A stretch of DNA of 64,000 nt from Tachypleus tridentatus. Its lineage: Eukaryota; Arthropoda; Merostomata; Xiphosura; Limulidae. Positions 1-10,464 of this stretch are shown one piece after another. Each line of letters begins with the position of its first letter. Positions within the stretch are counted from its first letter, which is position 1. The stretch lies in NCBI RefSeq assembly GCF_004210375.1, contig NC_134834.1, positions 14,741,857 through 14,805,856 of the forward strand. Direction: 5' to 3'. Below the pieces are notes generated by a model. It searched no databases, was not told where the DNA came from, and saw only the letters and a program-made list of their open reading frames with translations. A program made the translations under genes and the position numbers.

Positions 1-2805
1 TTGTGCTTGTGATCTTTTAAAACAAAAGAAATATTTGCTTCGAAGAGGAAAAGCTTCTCATGCAGTAAAGTTTTTATAGTGTTCACTGCTTAAGTCGGAA
101 TATTCCATAAATAATAATAAATTTAAAATGAAATGGAACATTTGGTTTTGATAATTCTGAAAGCACATGAGGCATGTTAGTAGTACCATGAAAAACAGCT
201 GAGGCTGGCAGTTGTTAAATATGATTTGACTTCATATTAAAATGGTGAAAAGTATCCAACCTGTTACAAATGGAAAGTACCTGACAAATTGAGGTTTGAA
301 TTCTGAGTTTGTATGAAAAAAACGCTTAGTTTGTGTGTGTGCATTTTTTGTTTTTTTGATAAAACATTTATAGCAGGATACAATTAAACTTCAAAACATT
401 ATGAAACTTGCATCTTGCTTGGTTCAGTTCTTTTAATTGAAATGGATGGCTGAATGGAGGAAAATTTTTATAAGTGTTATTCAGGACTTTATCATGTTTT
501 CTCTGCAATGCTCTATAGTTTGTGACCAAAATTTTCTTCAGGTTGAGTTAAAACTGACTGGTTGTATTTTATAATAACCCCTTTGGATAAAATTCGTAAA
601 TTAACAATAGACCCCCTTTTAGTAACGGCAGAGCATCTAGGAATGGTTAAGTAACCACAACTGGTTGCATAAAAAATCCATACAACATAAAATAATTAGC
701 AACATAAACATTAAACCATATTGTGTTAATAGAAACACAATCATGTTGTCACCTGTTGGTGAGTTTATAACCATATTACCATTGAGTGCTAACACAGACA
801 TGTAACCAAGTAGGTAGTCAGTGGATGTTATATACGTAACACGTTTACTAATGTAACAAACGTTACCAGTCTAGTTCTAAGTGTTGACAAGACTTTAATG
901 GCTAAATCATGTTGAACTTAATATTGCACGAAAGAAAATTCTTAGAAGAATTCCTCCCCAACAACCCAAATGCAAGTAAAGTCGAGCTTAGTGCCCCCTG
1001 TCTTCAGTGTTAGCAACTAAGTTTTTTTTTATAAGAACGGCGATTATTTATTTTACCTATTTATAAAAAAAAAACATGCAGGTAAGGTAGCCCGTATTCA
1101 TAGGTTGTGTTGGTGACACGTGATTCTTGTCTGTAACGGTTTTGAACCTTTTTTTTTGCAGAGGTTCGTTTTTGTTTTCACTTTAACGGTTGTGTAATTA
1201 ATTTTAATATTGTTGTGATGAATTTTGATAGAAGCAGTAATTTTTTGTTAGCTAATTTTAAATGAAAACTTGTTTTAACGTAATGAAGAATTCCAAGGCC
1301 CCAGTGTTTATTCAAAATTCCTTTTTCGTGGTACTTGAGAAAATGTCTTCTAGTTTTAAAAGTTAACAGTTGGAATAACAATAAGTTCGTGTCTCTTCAC
1401 AACATTCTAGTCTCTACCAGCTCATGGGTGAATCTAGTAGTATCTTCCAAGTCAATAAAGGCCTAGGGTTTAATAATAATAAACTTAAATGAACATTAAC
1501 AATGTAAAATGAATGTTTCCAATTATTTCAAATATTATAAAATAAATACTGTGTATTATATTGATAACATTAATTAGATATGTGCTTAAAGCTGTGGACA
1601 AGCTTTCCCATCCATTGTTTCCGTGAGCGCTCCCTTCCTGTACAAGAAATATTGAAGTTGCTACTTACAGTATTTAGGCATGAACATCGTGTTACTTGTT
1701 TAAAGATTCATCCGTCCCGAAGGTACAAGGAAGGGGGATTTTATTGCTTATTATCCTATGTTAAAACAACAACACAACGCAGGAATATAAACCCTTAAAT
1801 CATAGGAAATATAAAATTATTACTGTGTTTAACATGTTATCTTTCTACCTCAAGCCTTTCTTGTGTAAGTTACAGCGAAATGTGTCGCTCGTTCGTAAAA
1901 TGAAGAAGGGATTGGCACTAATTGTTACGTCACAGGACGTATACTATCATAATAAAGGGGTGGACGGTAGTTGTCATTTTTCAGGAAGTACGGGAAGATA
2001 CTGTTAAATCAAAGATGGTGGACAATTGGTTTCAGCCTTGCTGGAGGAACCTATTAAGGAAGTTTAACATGATATTTTAACGAAGTTTTTAATATTAAAA
2101 TAAATGCACTGGACACGCCAACGCCCGTTTCGTTATTTATATTTTTATAAAGGCGGGTAAAAATGTTTTTATGTGTTTTATATTTTCACCTGAATTTTGA
2201 GTAAGATTTAACACTTCCGTACCTAAACAATTTTCATTTGTTTGTTTTTTGCCTAACGCAGTACGTAGAATATAATTTTTTAAGGCACAACAAAGATAGG
2301 ACAACTCTAGCTTAATACGTAATAGTTTTGTGATTTTTTATTATTATTAAATGATTTCTCTTTATATATATATATATATATATATTTATAATTTATTAGT
2401 AGAATTCTGTGAAATATTTTGTGAGTGTTGTATTTAAACAGGTAATAGACTGTTAACAAAATCTTTTGACTGTTTATGAATTTGTGCAAAGTATTATTTT
2501 ACGTTGATGAAGTTAAACTACTCTGGGAAGCTCATCTGTGGTGCTATTTCTACTGTCCGCGTTTGATCATTTTGCCTTCCATAAACGAAACTGTTCGAAT
2601 AATAGTGATTTCTCAAACAGGAAAGGAACTGCCAGTTTTAAAGCCATGTGTATGTAAGAATATTGCGTTAAGCTGCCCATGTATTAATGAGGTGTGTAAA
2701 AAAATGTGTAAATAAATAGGGTTAATACGAATAAAGTCTTTTATAAACGAATTTCTTTGTTCTGTAATAAACACGTAAAAAATTCTTATACCAGTTCTTG
2801 TTTTC
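1..2805. other. Phox2 3' flank, no gene recognised
   Basis: This is AT-rich non-coding sequence with short open frames of 60-79 codons that lack recognisable domains or flanking splice context. A (TA)n tract is at 2363-2385. I see no RNA gene and no intact mobile element here. Confidence 0.6.
2363..2385. repeat. (TA)n microsatellite
   Basis: Uninterrupted alternating TA for about 23 bases. Confidence 0.9.
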
Positions 2806-3040
2806 TTTGTTTTGAATTTCGCGGAAAGTTACTCGAGGGCTATCTACCCTTGTCGTCCTTAATTTATCAGTGATAGACCAGAGGGAAGACAGCTCAGCTA
2901 GTCAACACTACCCACCTCCACTTTTTGGGCTACTCTTTTACCAATGAATAGTGGGATTGGTCAAAACATTATAAATCTCCCACGACAGTATGATAGAGTA
3001 TGTTCGGTGAAGGGATTTGAACCTGCAGATAACCAGTCGA
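2806..3040 (-). mobile_element. tRNA-derived SINE, main family, diverged
   Basis: It starts with the tail (TTTGTTTTGAATTTCGCG in plus reading), continues through the central GGGCTACTCTTTTACCAA and AATAGTGGGATTG words, and ends in a decayed tRNA head (GATTTGAACCTGCAGA). It is the most diverged main-family copy here and thus probably old. Confidence 0.75.
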
Positions 3041-3284
3041 CAGTTCTTTTGTGTCTTTTTTTCTGTTTGTAGATTTTGTTATTTCACTTTAGCGAAAAAT
3101 TGACCTCGACCAAGAAGGTCACCGACTCATAAGTTAAATAAAAGTCCATAAACAGCGCCCCTTAAATTATTAAACGTTTCACTCAAGTTTCAAAACTTTA
3201 TAAAAGTATAAACATTATTTTCAGTATTTCAACTTCAACATCTTGTCACCCATTATTTAATAGTGACTGTTGCAAACATTAAAA

Positions 3285-3543
3285 GGCCCCGGCATGGCCT
3301 GGTGTAACGGTTAAGGCGTTCGACTCGTAATTCGAGGGTCGTAGGCTCGAATCCCCTTTGCACCAAACATGCTCGCCCTTTAAGCCATGAGGACGTTATA
3401 ATGTTATGGTTAATCCCACTATTCGTTGGCAAAAGAGTGGCCCAAGAGTTGGCGGTGGGTGGTGATGATAGCTGCCTTTCCTCTAATCTTACACTGCTAA
3501 ATTTGGGATGGCTAGCGCAAGTAGCATTGCGCGAAATTCAAAA
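3285..3543 (+). mobile_element. tRNA-derived SINE, main family, near full length
   Basis: The head begins GGCCCCGGCATGGCC, then CTCGTAATTCGAGGG and a B-box-like GGCTCGAATCC. The central domain follows (CCCACTATTCGTTGGC, AGTTGGCGGTGGGTGG), and it closes with GCGCGAAATTCAAAA. It is non-autonomous, with no coding capacity; mobility would depend on a partner LINE that is not present here. Confidence 0.88.
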
Positions 3544-4106
3544 GGCGATAATAATATTTTCATCAGTTGATACGACCTTTCGCTTTCTATAGTTGAATTT
3601 CATTTAATTCCTTGTATACACAGGAAAACACTGAATTTCAGCAAAACTTTTGCCAGAAATGATTTTAGATAAAATTTATTTACATAAGTACCTGCAAACA
3701 ATTTTTCTAACATTTTCAGTGAACTCTACGATCTATTACTTAATACTTTTAAGGCTTACTGCTAAAAAAAACCAACAGAAAGTAGTACATAATTTTGCCA
3801 AAAGGAAAACTTACACTGGATAATAGTTAACACTTTTAATAAAGCTTGAATAAATATAAAGTAGAATATGTTAAAACAACGTAACCACACCACATCTACA
3901 ATATTCAGTGCAGACGAGACTTGTTATCAGTACCAGGATTCATTAGGCCGGCTTGGATACGACGTAGAGAAATGGCGTTTACATTACGAGTAGATTTGGG
4001 ACCTTACAATAATTCTGGCCGTAGTAGGTAATTCACCGTTCGTAATGGCGCTCACAGCCATTGCGATCAAATTCCATACACCTAATTAGAACATTTAACT
4101 GCTTAT

Positions 4107-4112
4107 TTTATT
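4107..4112 (-). terminator. Candidate poly(A) signal of Phox2
   Basis: On the minus strand AATAAA lies 43-48 nt beyond the TGA of exon 4. Using it would give a very short 3' UTR. Further AATAAA-like words occur farther downstream (for example near 3677), so the real site is open. Confidence 0.3.
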
Positions 4113-4154
4113 ATCTCTTACCATGAGTAGTCTGTAAGTTGGCAACATTCATTC

Positions 4155-4369
4155 TCAGAAAATCTGGGTGATTAAGTTATGTTTCGTGTCCATGGAAGAC
4201 CCCGAGTAATGAGAAGGAATACCTGAAGAAGGGCTGATAAACGCCGAAAAAGGACTAACTGGACATGTATTGGGCGTGGCCAGTGTGCGGGCGGGGACTA
4301 TGGTTGTCAATAACGAACAAGACTCGGAAGAGGCGGACCATTTTGCTGCTTCCTCCTCGCTGTCTTTAC
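4155..4369 (-). CDS. Phox2: Phox2 coding exon 4 (predicted C-terminus with stop)
   Basis: This is the predicted last exon, 2.6 kb beyond exon 3. A strong acceptor with a pyrimidine-rich tract (TTTGTTTTACTTTAG) precedes GT AAA GAC. Joining the carried-over G gives Gly236 and leaves an open frame of 70 more residues, ending in a TGA at 4157-4155. The peptide begins KDSEEEAAKW and is rich in Ser, Thr and Pro (SPFSAFISPSSGIPSHYSG), ending in a phenylalanine, as vertebrate PHOX2B also does. The assignment is an inference from phase match, splice consensus, position and composition; the sequence itself shows little recognisable conservation. The alternative is that exon 3 splices to an exon outside the window and this frame is fortuitous. 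Confidence 0.72.
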
Positions 4370-4964
4370 CTAAAGTAAAACAAACAAAGAGAGAAACTGG
4401 AGTAATTCTTGTGCTAGACAAGCTAATTTGTATCCATATTATTAAACCATTGCCAGGAGAAACGGTTGTTTGTGCGTTTACTATATATATAATTAAATCC
4501 TAGTTGTGTTGAACCATATAACGTAGATTCAGCCATCTTTCCTCCTCGATTTAATACAAAGTGTGGTAGTCATCGATTTCTGCGGCAGCGTTACGAGGTG
4601 TGATGCTGATTGGTCTGTTTGTCGGTGGTCTGAAACAAGCTACGCCCGAAACCATTTAACAAACGTTCTCAAACAGCGAAGATTATTTAATAAACGTTGG
4701 CACGGCTGTTGCAGATTCAAACATTTAAGGTGCTCTGGGGATACAGTAACGTAGGGAAGGAAGTTTGCGTATATTTAATAGGAATAGACGTTTCTTTGAA
4801 AGTGCCGGAACTTTAAAATGTATACTTCAACATTTTTATCTTTAGAATTTATTTTTGAGCCTTAGTCTTATTGGAATTCTATTTTTTTTTTTTTTTAGTG
4901 TCTGTAAATTTAAAACGTACTTTATGAGGAAAAATGGCCCAAAGATTAAAATATCACAGCATTT

Positions 4965-5078
4965 GTGTTTTCTGATAGCAAAGCCACATCGAGCTATCAG
5001 CTGAGCCCACCGAGGAGAATCGAACCCCTTATTTTAGCGTTGTAAATCCGTATGCTTACCGTTGTACTAGCGGGAGGC
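4965..5078 (-). mobile_element. Short tRNA-derived SINE, second family, with target-site duplication
   Basis: In minus reading it opens GCCTCCCGCTAGTACAACGG, has a B-box-like GGGGTTCGATTCTCC, and closes with AGCCCGATGTGGC-like sequence and a GT/AC-rich end. ATCACAGCATTT (4953-4964) and ATCACAGTATTT (5079-5090) flank it, a 12-bp duplication with one change. Confidence 0.82.
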
Positions 5079-5777
5079 ATCACAGTATTTAATAAAACTT
5101 AACTTTTGAGAAACGTGAACGTTTTGTTGCGGTTCGTTAACACAGAAGTAACAGTAGTGAGTCAGGCTTGGTCTAGTTGGTTCGTATGCTTCGACTGTGA
5201 ATACCAGGATTCATGGCTAGCATCCTGTTACCTCAACAACTCGCTCCGCACTTTCGGAGTGTTTCGTGAGTGTGCTACAAGAGTACAAGCTGATATTCTA
5301 CTATATTGTCAGACATTAATGGGCCAAGAATTAGCAGTGAGTTCTCTTGACAAGCTCGTCTTTTTCCGGTCTATCGATCGGAGTTACAAACGGCTGAACG
5401 CAGATAAATGTTTTGTAATTTTGGGCAAAAAATCCTAAAAGAAAAAAGGAACAAACGTGCCACGTTGAAACAAAATCTGTACAGCCATAATAATATAAAA
5501 AATTAAAAAATAAAGTTCTTTGAAAGAGAATGAATCCGAATAAATTTTGAAACGCTAGGCTTGGGTGTTTTGAAGCCAGCCCTTATTATCTATATTTGGA
5601 AGTGGGCGTTGCTGTAGTGCAGACTTATTCCGACACGCAAAAAAATATATTAGAGATAACGCCATTAAGATTGTCATATATATTTAGTAATATTAATAAT
5701 CTCGTAAATATTCCATATTCACAACAATACAGTATAAATTCCTAACTAAATAATGTAGTTTAGAGACATCAGGGTTC

Positions 5778-5961
5778 TAGTCATCACCACCCACCGCCAA
5801 CTCTTGGGCTACTCTTTTACCAACGAATAGTGGGATTGACCGTAACATTATAACGCCTCCACGGCTGAAAGGACGGGCATGTTTTGGTGCGACCGGGATT
5901 CGAACCCGCGATCCTCGGATTACGAGTCGCACGCCTTAACCCACCTGGCCATGTCGGGGCC
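5778..5961 (-). mobile_element. tRNA-derived SINE, main family, tail missing
   Basis: Central domain plus complete tRNA head (CACCTGGCCATGTCGGGGCC at the right end). The 3' part of the element, from the TAGACTAGAGGGAAGG region onward, is absent. Confidence 0.85.
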
Positions 5962-6033
5962 TTCTGCTATCGTTCTCACGTGAAAGTCATATTTTGTCAT
6001 AACCACTTCTTGTTATTTCACTTTAAGTAAAAC

Positions 6034-6160
6034 AGATCTGGTGGTTAGGGCACTCGACTCGTAATCTGATAGTTACGGGCTCGAATACCCGTCACACCAA
6101 ACGTGCTCGCCCTTTCAGCCGAGGGAGCGTCATAATGATACAGTCAATCCCACTATTCGT
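6034..6160 (+). mobile_element. tRNA-derived SINE, main family, 3'-truncated
   Basis: Head and first part of the central domain, from TCTGGTGGTTAGGGC to CCCACTATTCGTT; the rest is lost. It lies 72 bp from the oppositely oriented 5778-5961 copy, so the two tRNA heads face each other. Confidence 0.8.
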
Positions 6161-6711
6161 TTATTGATTTATAACGATAAAAACCGGGTTTCGATAATTG
6201 GGGGGGGAGACACAGCACAGACTGCGAAACTAGGTGTTTAACATTTGTTCATGACTAGTAATTTATTAGGTACTGTCTGGAGTACCCGTCCCTTGACGGA
6301 AGTAATATAAATTCGTGATTAATGAAAGGTTATCTCAGGACATGAAAATTTGCTTTGTTTATATGTAATTGTAGAAAACGGCTGTAAAACCACAAAATAC
6401 AAAACGCGAAACTGCAAACTTGCATGTAAGCTCCACAAGAACCCATCAAATCTCCATGCGAGAAATAGTGGTTAATAAAACACACAAAAATGCCCATAAA
6501 AGCTACAAAATACAAAAACTGAAAATGTGTGTACCCCTTCCCCCATACACACACGGACCTTATGAACCCCCATACCAATTTTGGCGAAGATCTACCTACA
6601 CACTGCAAAGTAGTTGCACGAACTTAAAACAGACAATACTATTATATTTTACAGAGTTACAAGCAATTTGGTACTAAAATGGTTTACCCAAATGAATTTT
6701 TAAAGCCTAAA

Positions 6712-6830
6712 TCCCCTGGTGGTACAGTGTTAAGTTAACATACTTACAGCGTTAAAATCTGGGATTCGATTATCCGCTGTGAACAGAGCGCAGACAGATA
6801 ACTCACTGTCCATTCTTGCGCGAATTAAAA
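6712..6830 (+). mobile_element. tRNA-like SINE fragment, third family or close relative
   Basis: CCCCTGGTGGTACAGTG head, ATCTGGGATTCGATTATCC as decayed B box, and GAACAGAGCGCAGACAGATA. Confidence 0.45.
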
Positions 6831-6975
6831 TAACAGTCAAATTGATTTTTAAAAACGATAGGGGGCGTATTAGAAATTTTAAAACGAGGTTAAACTTGTC
6901 ACCTTAACTTGGGTGTGATAAAAGATTATATTACAACTATGAAACACCAGATGTGACATCGAATTGAATTCTTAC

Positions 6976-7195
6976 CTTCCACTGGACTCGGTGATGGAGA
7001 AGGAAGAATCAATGGAGATCCATCTTTACATATTTCCTTTAAGGCCATCTTATTTATGCTGCATTCCACTTTGTCACCAGAGGGCGTATTGTTGACAACT
7101 TCTTTGTCGGTCGCTCCATCGCTTGAGTTGTTCTGTGATGGTTGCTTCAAACGTTCTTGTTTCCGAAACTTAGCTCTTCGATTTTGAAACCAAAC
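6976..7195 (-). CDS. Phox2: Phox2 coding exon 3 (recognition helix end and C-terminal region)
   Basis: This exon encodes residues 163-235 plus one base of codon 236. It follows an acceptor TTCTATCACAG and opens with VWFQNRRAKFRKQER. That is the C-terminal half of recognition helix 3, with Trp48, Phe49, Gln50 and the invariant Asn51 that contacts adenine. Gln50 places it in the Q50 paired-like class. AKFRKQER is the Phox2 form, whereas Aristaless/Arx proteins have AKWRKQE. After the homeodomain comes a hydrophilic stretch, then a PSPSPSP run at residues 227-233. There is no polyalanine tract such as that of vertebrate PHOX2B. The exon ends GTGGAAG|GTAAGA, a good donor in phase 1, so the coding sequence continues into another exon. 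Confidence 0.93.
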
Positions 7196-7329
7196 CTGTG
7201 ATAGAAGTGACAAATTATTAAAACTCTGAAAAAAACAACACGAATATATGAGATACATATCGTTCTACATTCATATATTTTTTCCCGTTACGTAAAGGTC
7301 TATCAGGGTGCAGTTAGTCCTAATTTTGA

Positions 7330-7545
7330 AATGATATACAAGAATTATTGCAGTGAGCCATCAGCATCTACTGCCATCTGCTTGGGCTACTTTTGTCCAG
7401 CTCAGTGGTCTTTAACCGTCAATCGTATAGCACATGCACGTGCCTAAAATGCGGAACGAGGTATGATGGCAAAAGGTCGTGAACCATGAACCCTCGGATT
7501 CTCATTCCGAGCGCTAACCACTAGGTCATACCTCGTATCCTATGA
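7330..7545 (-). mobile_element. Old tRNA-like SINE, fourth family
   Basis: The right end reads GAACCATGAACCCTCGGATT then GCTAACCACTAGGTCATACC, a decayed tRNA head in minus orientation. The left part has CTACTGCCATCTGCTTGGGC, related to the main family's central domain. Confidence 0.5.
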
Positions 7546-7649
7546 GTTTTTAGCATGAGCTTAACTTATACAGAAGAACCAATTTATATTGCTCGCATAC
7601 GTTAATGTGTGTATAGCATTGTTTCTATAGCGTCTTTCAAAACTGTTTG

Positions 7650-7934
7650 TTTGGTTGGTTTGTTTGTTTTTGAATTTCGCACAAAGATACTCGAGAGCTA
7701 TCTGTGCTAGCCGTCCCTAATTTAGCAGTGTAAGACTAGAGGGAAGGCAGCTAGTCATCACCACCCACCGCCAACTCTTGGGCTACTCTTTTACCAACGA
7801 ATAGTGGGATTGACCGTCACATTATAACGCCTCCCTGGCTGAAAGGGCGAGCATGTTTGGCGCGACGGGGATGCGAACCCGCGACCCTCGGATTACGAGT
7901 CGCACGCCTTAACGCGCTTGGCCGTGCCGGGCCC
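7650..7934 (-). mobile_element. tRNA-derived SINE, main family, full length with target-site duplication
   Basis: A complete copy from the TTTG-rich tail to GGCCGTGCCGGGCC at the head. It is flanked by a 16-bp duplication, CTTTCAAAACTGTTTG at 7634-7649 and CTTTCAAAACTATTTG at 7935-7950, with one difference. The duplication proves retrotransposition and fixes both ends of the element. Confidence 0.93.
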
Positions 7935-7989
7935 CTTTCAAAACTATTTGAGACACTTAATGAATTTTTAATCACTGGCGCCTTTCCAC

Positions 7990-8125
7990 CCGCCCTCTAG
8001 TGGTGGTTTAGCGGAAAGCCAATGGGGTTATCTCTAAAAATTTAATATTAATACTCTCAGTGAGCAGAGCCCAGATAATTCATTATTTAGGTCTGTGCTT
8101 TGCATCAAGTAGGCAAATAAAGATT
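7990..8125 (+). mobile_element. tRNA-like SINE, third family
   Basis: Starts CCGCCCTCTAGTGGTGG, includes GAGCAGAGCCCAGATAATTC, and ends GGCAAATAAA. The same head and end words recur at 20895, 25140 and 26066. Confidence 0.55.
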
Positions 8126-8833
8126 GCTATTATAATGCAATACAATCATTTGATGAACTTTAAATATCAAAGTCATGAAGTCGTTCAGTGAGTTTTACTA
8201 TAATGAAACTTTACTGTTTCTCTCTCAAAAGTAAAGATTTTTCAAACTGTAGCTCACTTAATGTTTCCCTTCTTACATTCTCAAACAGCATTCGAAGTTC
8301 CATTCCGAACCTTTCTCGAAGTCTCGTAAATTCCCTCAGTTCGCGAGATTAAAATATTAAATTTTACATTTTGAAGTTAAATAGCTGAATAGTGTGACAA
8401 CATAGTGGAAAATATTATCCCGGATTGCTTAGCGTGGAAACGGAAGTGAAAAACTGGATGGAGTGTGATAACAGCTAGATGGATATTGGCATTAGATGAA
8501 GATACGAAACTGACCGGATCTGACCTTGACCTATACACCTATATTAACCATTTTTAGTTCTTTGAACTTGAATAACAAACAGTCGAAACTACATCCATAA
8601 GTAAGTTTATTGTGAGACTGTGAAATTAAGTAACGTATGTTACGATTCTCGATTTAATTATTAAAGATAGTTATTGATTGGAGAATTATAGAATAACGGA
8701 GTCTTATAGATCGATGCAAACAAATTTCGTCTACTGTTTTTGAAGACGAAGAAAAACAGTAATGCAAAGTACTACACGTATGACTCCTTTATTTCTAATT
8801 TCTGTTTTTTCCAGTATAATATCTTTCCGTTTA

Positions 8834-9066
8834 GGCCTATCATGACGGTTAAGGAACTCGACTCTGTGGGTCGCGGGTTCGAATCAATCACACGACTGAT
8901 CTGCTCAACCTTTAGGCTGTGGGGATGATATGATGTCACGATCAATCCCATTGTTCGTTGGTTAAACAAAACACCCAAGAGCTGGCGGCGGATGGTGTTT
9001 ACTGTGTATCTTCCCTCTAGTCTATCGCTTCTAATTAGCTTTCATGTTGGTTTTCGAGAAATTCAA
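8834..9066 (+). mobile_element. tRNA-derived SINE, main family, diverged
   Basis: The head GGCCTATCATGACGGTTAAGG and B-box-like GCGGGTTCGAATC are clear. The central part is recognisable (CAATCCCATTGTTCGTTGG, AAGAGCTGGCGGCGGATGG) with many changes and gaps. Confidence 0.75.
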
Positions 9067-9069
9067 CAG

Positions 9070-9338
9070 TTTGTTTTTTGAATTTCGCGCAAGGCTACAG
9101 GAGGGCTATCTGCGCTAGCCGTCCCTAATTTAGCAGTGTAAGACTAGAGGGAAGGCAGCTAGTCATCACCGCCCACCGCCAACTCTTGGGCTACTCTTTT
9201 ACCAACGAATAGTGGGATTGATCGTCACATTATAACGCTTCCACGCCTGTTAGAGTGAGCGTGTTTAGTGTGACGAGGATTCGAATTCACGAACCTCAGA
9301 TCACGAGTCGAACGCCTTAACCCACCTGACCTGCGGGG
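9070..9338 (-). mobile_element. tRNA-derived SINE, main family
   Basis: Near full length: tail GTTTGTTTTTTGAATTTCGC, central TAGTCATCACCGCCCACC, head ending AACCCACCTGACCTGCGGG. It abuts the preceding plus-strand copy tail to tail, forming an inverted SINE pair. Confidence 0.88.
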
Positions 9339-10021
9339 AGAGAACACTTGTCACTAATTACAATGTTTTAATATTTTTTTGGGGGGGTGGGGCTGGCACC
9401 AACAGTTTGTGTTAGAAACATTAGTTAGTTAGTCTTACTTTAAATATAATAATAATCTATCTATAATAATTATAATTATTATAAAACTTGAGACATATTA
9501 TGCTATTTTTGAATAATATCTGTGGAAATCAAATTTGACAAACATTATATCAACGTTTCGTCTGTCGTGGCCGTCAGTATAACCGAATACTTATATCTTC
9601 TTTTATATTTTTCGTTTCTATCTAACTATACAAACAATTCAATTTTAAACGAAAGCTTTAAAACATGCATGTTGTCAGAGTTTTTACGTGTTCTAAGAGT
9701 GATAGATTATTCCATTGCTCGGTTCCTGACTGCCAACAGTTTCGTAACGTTCGTCCATGATGTATCTAACATTCTTTATTCTCGGGGATTCATTTTTCGC
9801 TGCTGATTTTTGTTTCCCACCACGTTCACCATTTTCTGCATGTGTGACCGACACTGCGATTTAGTTTGTGCTGCCGAGGTCAGGCTTGGCAACAAGAGGA
9901 AGCGGAACCCTCTGTTTACACGTCAATTGGATCCACACTGCCTAACACCGCCCGAGGCCTGTGTTAGCTTCCCTCATTCGCTCAATAAACGTCGGTATCG
10001 ACTGGGAGCTCTAATTGGCTG

Positions 10022-10032
10022 TAATCTAATTA
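10022..10032. promoter_or_regulatory. P3 paired-class homeodomain site in Phox2 intron 2
   Basis: TAATCTAATTA is an exact fit to TAATYNRATTA. A TAATTGG motif lies ten bases to its left (10012-10018) and ACGTAATCGAATC follows directly. The cluster sits in a stretch (about 9830-10100) that is richer in G+C than its surroundings and free of recognisable repeats. It is a candidate intronic enhancer, not demonstrated. Confidence 0.4.
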
Positions 10033-10344
10033 CGTAATCGAATCTTCCTACGGGCGACGACCCTAGCCAACAACGCTAACTGTTACCCTCGGGGTTATGA
10101 ACGTTTGTAAGTAGAAAAGTAGTAACAGGGGTGTGGTTAATTTGAATAGGGGAAAAAATAAAGCTTCGAAGCTCGTGGCATACAAAGACCAGGAATTGGG
10201 CGACTGTTTCAATCATTACTTCCTATTTTGGAGTTTTTAAAATTTGCAAAGTAACAAATGTCATTTGTTTAAGATCGGATAAATGTGTGACTTGGTGACG
10301 TTTGTTATTTGCCTAGTGAAACTTTTTATGTTGAGTTTTTAGAT

Positions 10345-10464
10345 GTGTGTGTGTTTTCTTATAGAAAGCCACATCGGGCTATCTGCTAAGCCCACCGAAG
10401 GGACTCGAACCCCTGATTTTAGCATTGTAAATCCGTAGGCTTACCGCTGTACTAGCGGGGGCTT
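10345..10464 (-). mobile_element. Short tRNA-derived SINE, second family, with target-site duplication
   Basis: Same family as 4965-5078: CGCTAGTACAGCGGTAAGCC in minus reading, GGGGTTCGAGTCCC as B box, and a TGTGTGTGT end. AGTTTTTAGAT (10334-10344) and AGTTTATAGAT (10465-10475) flank it. Confidence 0.82.

Larger units (their letters stand above)
4370..6975 (-). other. Phox2 intron 3 (2606 bp)
   Basis: It interrupts the region downstream of the homeodomain; vertebrate Phox2 genes have their last intron inside the homeobox. It contains two main-family SINE fragments in opposite orientation (5778-5961 and 6034-6160), one SINE of a second family (4965-5078) and a possible third-family fragment (6712-6830). 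The remainder shows no recognisable feature. Confidence 0.7.

Noticed and set aside
3285..3362. Possible tRNA gene (also 13293-13368, 21241-21312, 25643-25715)
   Set aside because: The tRNA-like segments continue into the shared SINE body, recur in both orientations with the same central domain, and carry changes that spoil the cloverleaf. They are SINE heads.
5106..5438. 110-codon plus-strand frame in Phox2 intron 3
   Set aside because: No recognisable domain, no splice or promoter context, and it is antisense within an intron. A frame of this length is possible by chance.
6330..6677. Overlapping frames of 85 and 92 codons on opposite strands
   Set aside because: They are mirror frames over the same stretch of Phox2 intron 3, without recognisable domains.
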